64,000 nt of DNA, taken from contig JAOXSH010000017.1 of the NCBI GenBank assembly GCA_025800145.1, positions 16,419-80,418 of the forward strand, in the 5' to 3' direction. The notes under the pieces are model-generated. The model did not search any database. It was not told the DNA's origin and worked only from the letters and a program-made list of their open reading frames with translations. This DNA is from Cohaesibacter sp. Its GTDB lineage: Bacteria; Pseudomonadota; Alphaproteobacteria; Rhizobiales; Cohaesibacteraceae. The number at the start of each line of letters is the position of its first letter. Positions within the stretch are counted from its first letter, which is position 1. Both the position numbers and the translations under genes were made by a program. This document shows, piece by piece, positions 62,365 through 64,000 of the stretch.

Positions 62365-63918
62365 ATGCTGTTGAGAGCAATCCTTTGTGTTTTTGTTTGT
62401 TTCTGTTTGCTTTTTCCAGCACATGCAAAAGACGGTCATGAGTGGAGAGTGGCAAAAATCTTCGGTCAAGCATGGATTGCGGCAAAAAATAGGAAACCGC
62501 TCAAGGTTTCAAGAGGGTCTCTTCTGAGGCCCGGCCAGACCCTGTCAACAAAATCAAGGGCCAGATTGCTTTTGACACGCGGCAAAGAGCGCATTCAGGT
62601 CGGGCCGAATGCCATTCTAGCGATTCCGTACGCACATCATCTCAAACCCGGAAAAACTCTGATTTTACAGCAAGCGGGCACTTTGGATCTGGTCGTCAAT
62701 AAAAGAGATGTGAAACATTTCGCTGTGAAAACGCCCTATCTGGTTGCAGTGGTAAAAGGCACCACATTTTCAGTTGCCGTTCGGGAGAAAAAAACATCTG
62801 TCTCCGTTTCGTCAGGCAAGGTTGGCGTTTCCAGCTCTCTTACAGGTGAAGAGACCAATGTGACACGTGGGCAGACTGTCAGTCTGGACCGCAGCAACAC
62901 CCAAAAACCGGGCTTGTCTGTAACAGGGCCGGGCAAGCGGGCCGATATTAAAAAAACACGCAAGCCGCAGGCCGTGATCCCGTCTTTCTTTGCAACGAAA
63001 AAGGTAAAAGGGGTCCGTAAGGAACTCACACCGGGCTCCTATGCCAAAGCTCTGTCCAAAGTCGAGCAAAAACGCGCAGAAAAAGCGCGTGAGATTCAGC
63101 AGGCCGCCAAAGAAAACCGATCATCCAATCAAGTGGGCAGCAGATCTGAGAGATCCAATGCAGCAGGCAATCGCGACAGAGACGAAAGGGGCCGTGGCAA
63201 CAATGGCGGACAGAGCCGTGACCGAGAGCAAGATCGTGATCGTGACAACGGCAACCAGACTGAAGAACGGGAGCATAGAAATCGCGATTCAGGTCATGGT
63301 AACGGCAATGGCAATGGCAATGGCAATGGCAACGGCCACGGAAATGGCAACGGCCATGGCCACGGCAATGGCAACGGCCATGGAAACGGCAATGGCCACG
63401 GCAATGGCAATGGCAATGGCAACGGCCACGGAAATGGCAACGGCCATGGTCACGGCAATGGCAACGGCCACGGAAATGGCAACGGCCATGGTCACGGCCA
63501 TGGAAACGGCAATGGCAATGGCAATGGCAATGGCAATGGCAACGGCCATGGAAATGGCAATGGCAACGGCCATGGCAATGGCCACGGCCATGGAAATGGC
63601 AATGGCAATGGCAATGGCAACGGCCATGGTCACGGCAATGGCAACGGCCATGGAAACGGCAATGGCCACGGCAATGGCAACGGCCATGGAAATGGCAATG
63701 GCCATGGTCACGGCAATGGCAACGGCCATGGAAACGGCAATGGCCACGGCAATGGCAATGGCAACGGCCATGGAAATGGCAATGGCAATGGCAACGGCCA
63801 CGGCAATGGCAACGGCCACGGCAATGGCAATGGAAATGGCAATGGCAATGGCAACGGCCATGGCAATGGCAACGGCCATGGAAACGGCAATGGCCACGGC
63901 AATGGCAAGAATAAATAA
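62365..63918 (+). CDS. FecR-domain protein with a Gly-Asn/Gly-His polymer tail
   Basis: A 517-residue exported protein. Signal peptide [20 protein letters not shown]; a FecR-like domain follows ([52 protein letters not shown]). Residues about 230-310 are charged (Arg/Asp/Glu-rich). The last about 205 residues are only alternating GN and GH dipeptides, encoded by a hexamer repeat with mixed third bases. Such FecR proteins often precede CHASE2-type adenylate cyclases; the next gene is cut by the window edge. The tail could bind metal or be surface-exposed. ATG at 62365 has GGAG. Confidence 0.85.
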   Translation: MLLRAILCVFVCFCLLFPAHAKDGHEWRVAKIFGQAWIAAKNRKPLKVSRGSLLRPGQTLSTKSRARLLLTRGKERIQVGPNAILAIPYAHHLKPGKTLILQQAGTLDLVVNKRDVKHFAVKTPYLVAVVKGTTFSVAVREKKTSVSVSSGKVGVSSSLTGEETNVTRGQTVSLDRSNTQKPGLSVTGPGKRADIKKTRKPQAVIPSFFATKKVKGVRKELTPGSYAKALSKVEQKRAEKAREIQQAAKENRSSNQVGSRSERSNAAGNRDRDERGRGNNGGQSRDREQDRDRDNGNQTEEREHRNRDSGHGNGNGNGNGNGNGHGNGNGHGHGNGNGHGNGNGHGNGNGNGNGHGNGNGHGHGNGNGHGNGNGHGHGHGNGNGNGNGNGNGNGHGNGNGNGHGNGHGHGNGNGNGNGNGHGHGNGNGHGNGNGHGNGNGHGNGNGHGHGNGNGHGNGNGHGNGNGNGHGNGNGNGNGHGNGNGHGNGNGNGNGNGNGHGNGNGHGNGNGHGNGKNK

Positions 63919-63981
63919 GTCAACGGGATCTGGGAGCCACTTTCATACCTTTGCATCTCACACAAAGAGAATGAGATAACC

Positions 63982-64000
63982 GTGCTGGCAAGCGACGGGA
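63982..64000 (+). CDS. Possible start of the next gene, cut by the window edge
   Basis: A GTG at 63982 preceded by AGAGAATGAGAT could begin a gene 64 bp behind the FecR-like gene; only six codons are visible (VLASDG). In related genomes FecR-like genes are followed by CHASE2/adenylate-cyclase genes. This is a guess from context. Confidence 0.2.

Noticed and set aside
63041..63979. 312-codon frame with Met-Ala-Thr repeats
   Set aside because: It is the alternate frame of the Gly-Asn/Gly-His hexamer repeats; the FecR-domain frame has signal peptide and domain.
1..64000. tRNA and rRNA genes
   Set aside because: No cloverleaf with matching acceptor stem and TTCGA-type loop, and no rRNA-like stretch, was found by eye.

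Overview
The window is 64 kb of an alphaproteobacterial chromosome, most likely from a marine member of the Hyphomicrobiales (Rhizobiales), possibly Cohaesibacter-like. That placement is inferred from gene order (tpiA / ppiD-trpD-trpC-moaC-moeA, secG-pyrG-kdsA, rpoD-dnaG-yqeY/carA), from the cysI-cysH-DUF2849/DUF934 cluster, from Rhizobiales-type palindromic repeats and from a mid-range GC content. No rRNA, tRNA, CRISPR array or prophage was recognised.

Layout. 0-0.5 kb: a truncated MBL-fold hydrolase reading in frame into an IS66 TnpB remnant. 0.66-1.2 kb: a TetR regulator. 1.2-9.5 kb: a minus-strand formate/oxalate-type module (FdhF/YdeP-like molybdopterin oxidoreductase with a small partner, OFA-family transporter, Cache-HAMP histidine kinase, NtrC-like regulator lacking GAFTGA). 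9.9-13.2 kb: assimilatory sulfate reduction. 13.3-19 kb: molybdenum-cofactor and tryptophan genes plus the periplasmic folding factor PpiD. 19.3-23.5 kb: tpiA, secG, pyrG, kdsA. 23.7-26.3 kb: a small membrane protein, a SIMPL-domain protein and an AT-rich orphan gene between dispersed repeats. 26.4-33.3 kb: rpoD, dnaG, yqeY and carA. 34-38.9 kb: an XRE regulator, DUF2306 and AsmA-like membrane proteins, and 3-oxoacid CoA-transferase. 39.7-44.4 kb: an Fe(III) ABC permease and binding protein separated by about 0.7 kb of structured non-coding DNA, an Lrp regulator and a cupin. 44.8-50.6 kb: HD hydrolase, tyrosine phosphatase, histidine phosphatase, a secreted protein, aroC, ribB and a lipoprotein. 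51.2-59.7 kb: class I aldolase, an LprI-like protein, a membrane hydrolase, LysR/nitrilase/VOC cluster, Lrp/alanine dehydrogenase pair and an SRPBCC protein. 60-64 kb: twin small membrane proteins, a TrmA/RumA-type RNA methyltransferase and a FecR-domain protein with a roughly 205-residue Gly-Asn/Gly-His tail.

Three dispersed repeat families occupy most gene-free stretches right of 23.8 kb: type A (core ATACCAACGGCATAA, often lying exactly on stop codons), type B (palindromic, core GCCTGATTTAAAAGTC) and type C (a 242-bp multi-hairpin element with conserved loops and changing but complementary stems). They occur as mosaics of each other. Base composition of the + strand changes from G/T-rich to C/A-rich near 24 kb regardless of gene strand, as expected near a replication terminus or an inversion edge.

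Most interesting for follow-up: the type C element, whose stems covary between copies; the hairpin array between the iron-transporter genes, in which four loops carry AGGACCA (TGGTCCT on the other strand); the type A elements that supply stop codons; the GAFTGA-less regulator; and the Gly-Asn/Gly-His polymer protein.
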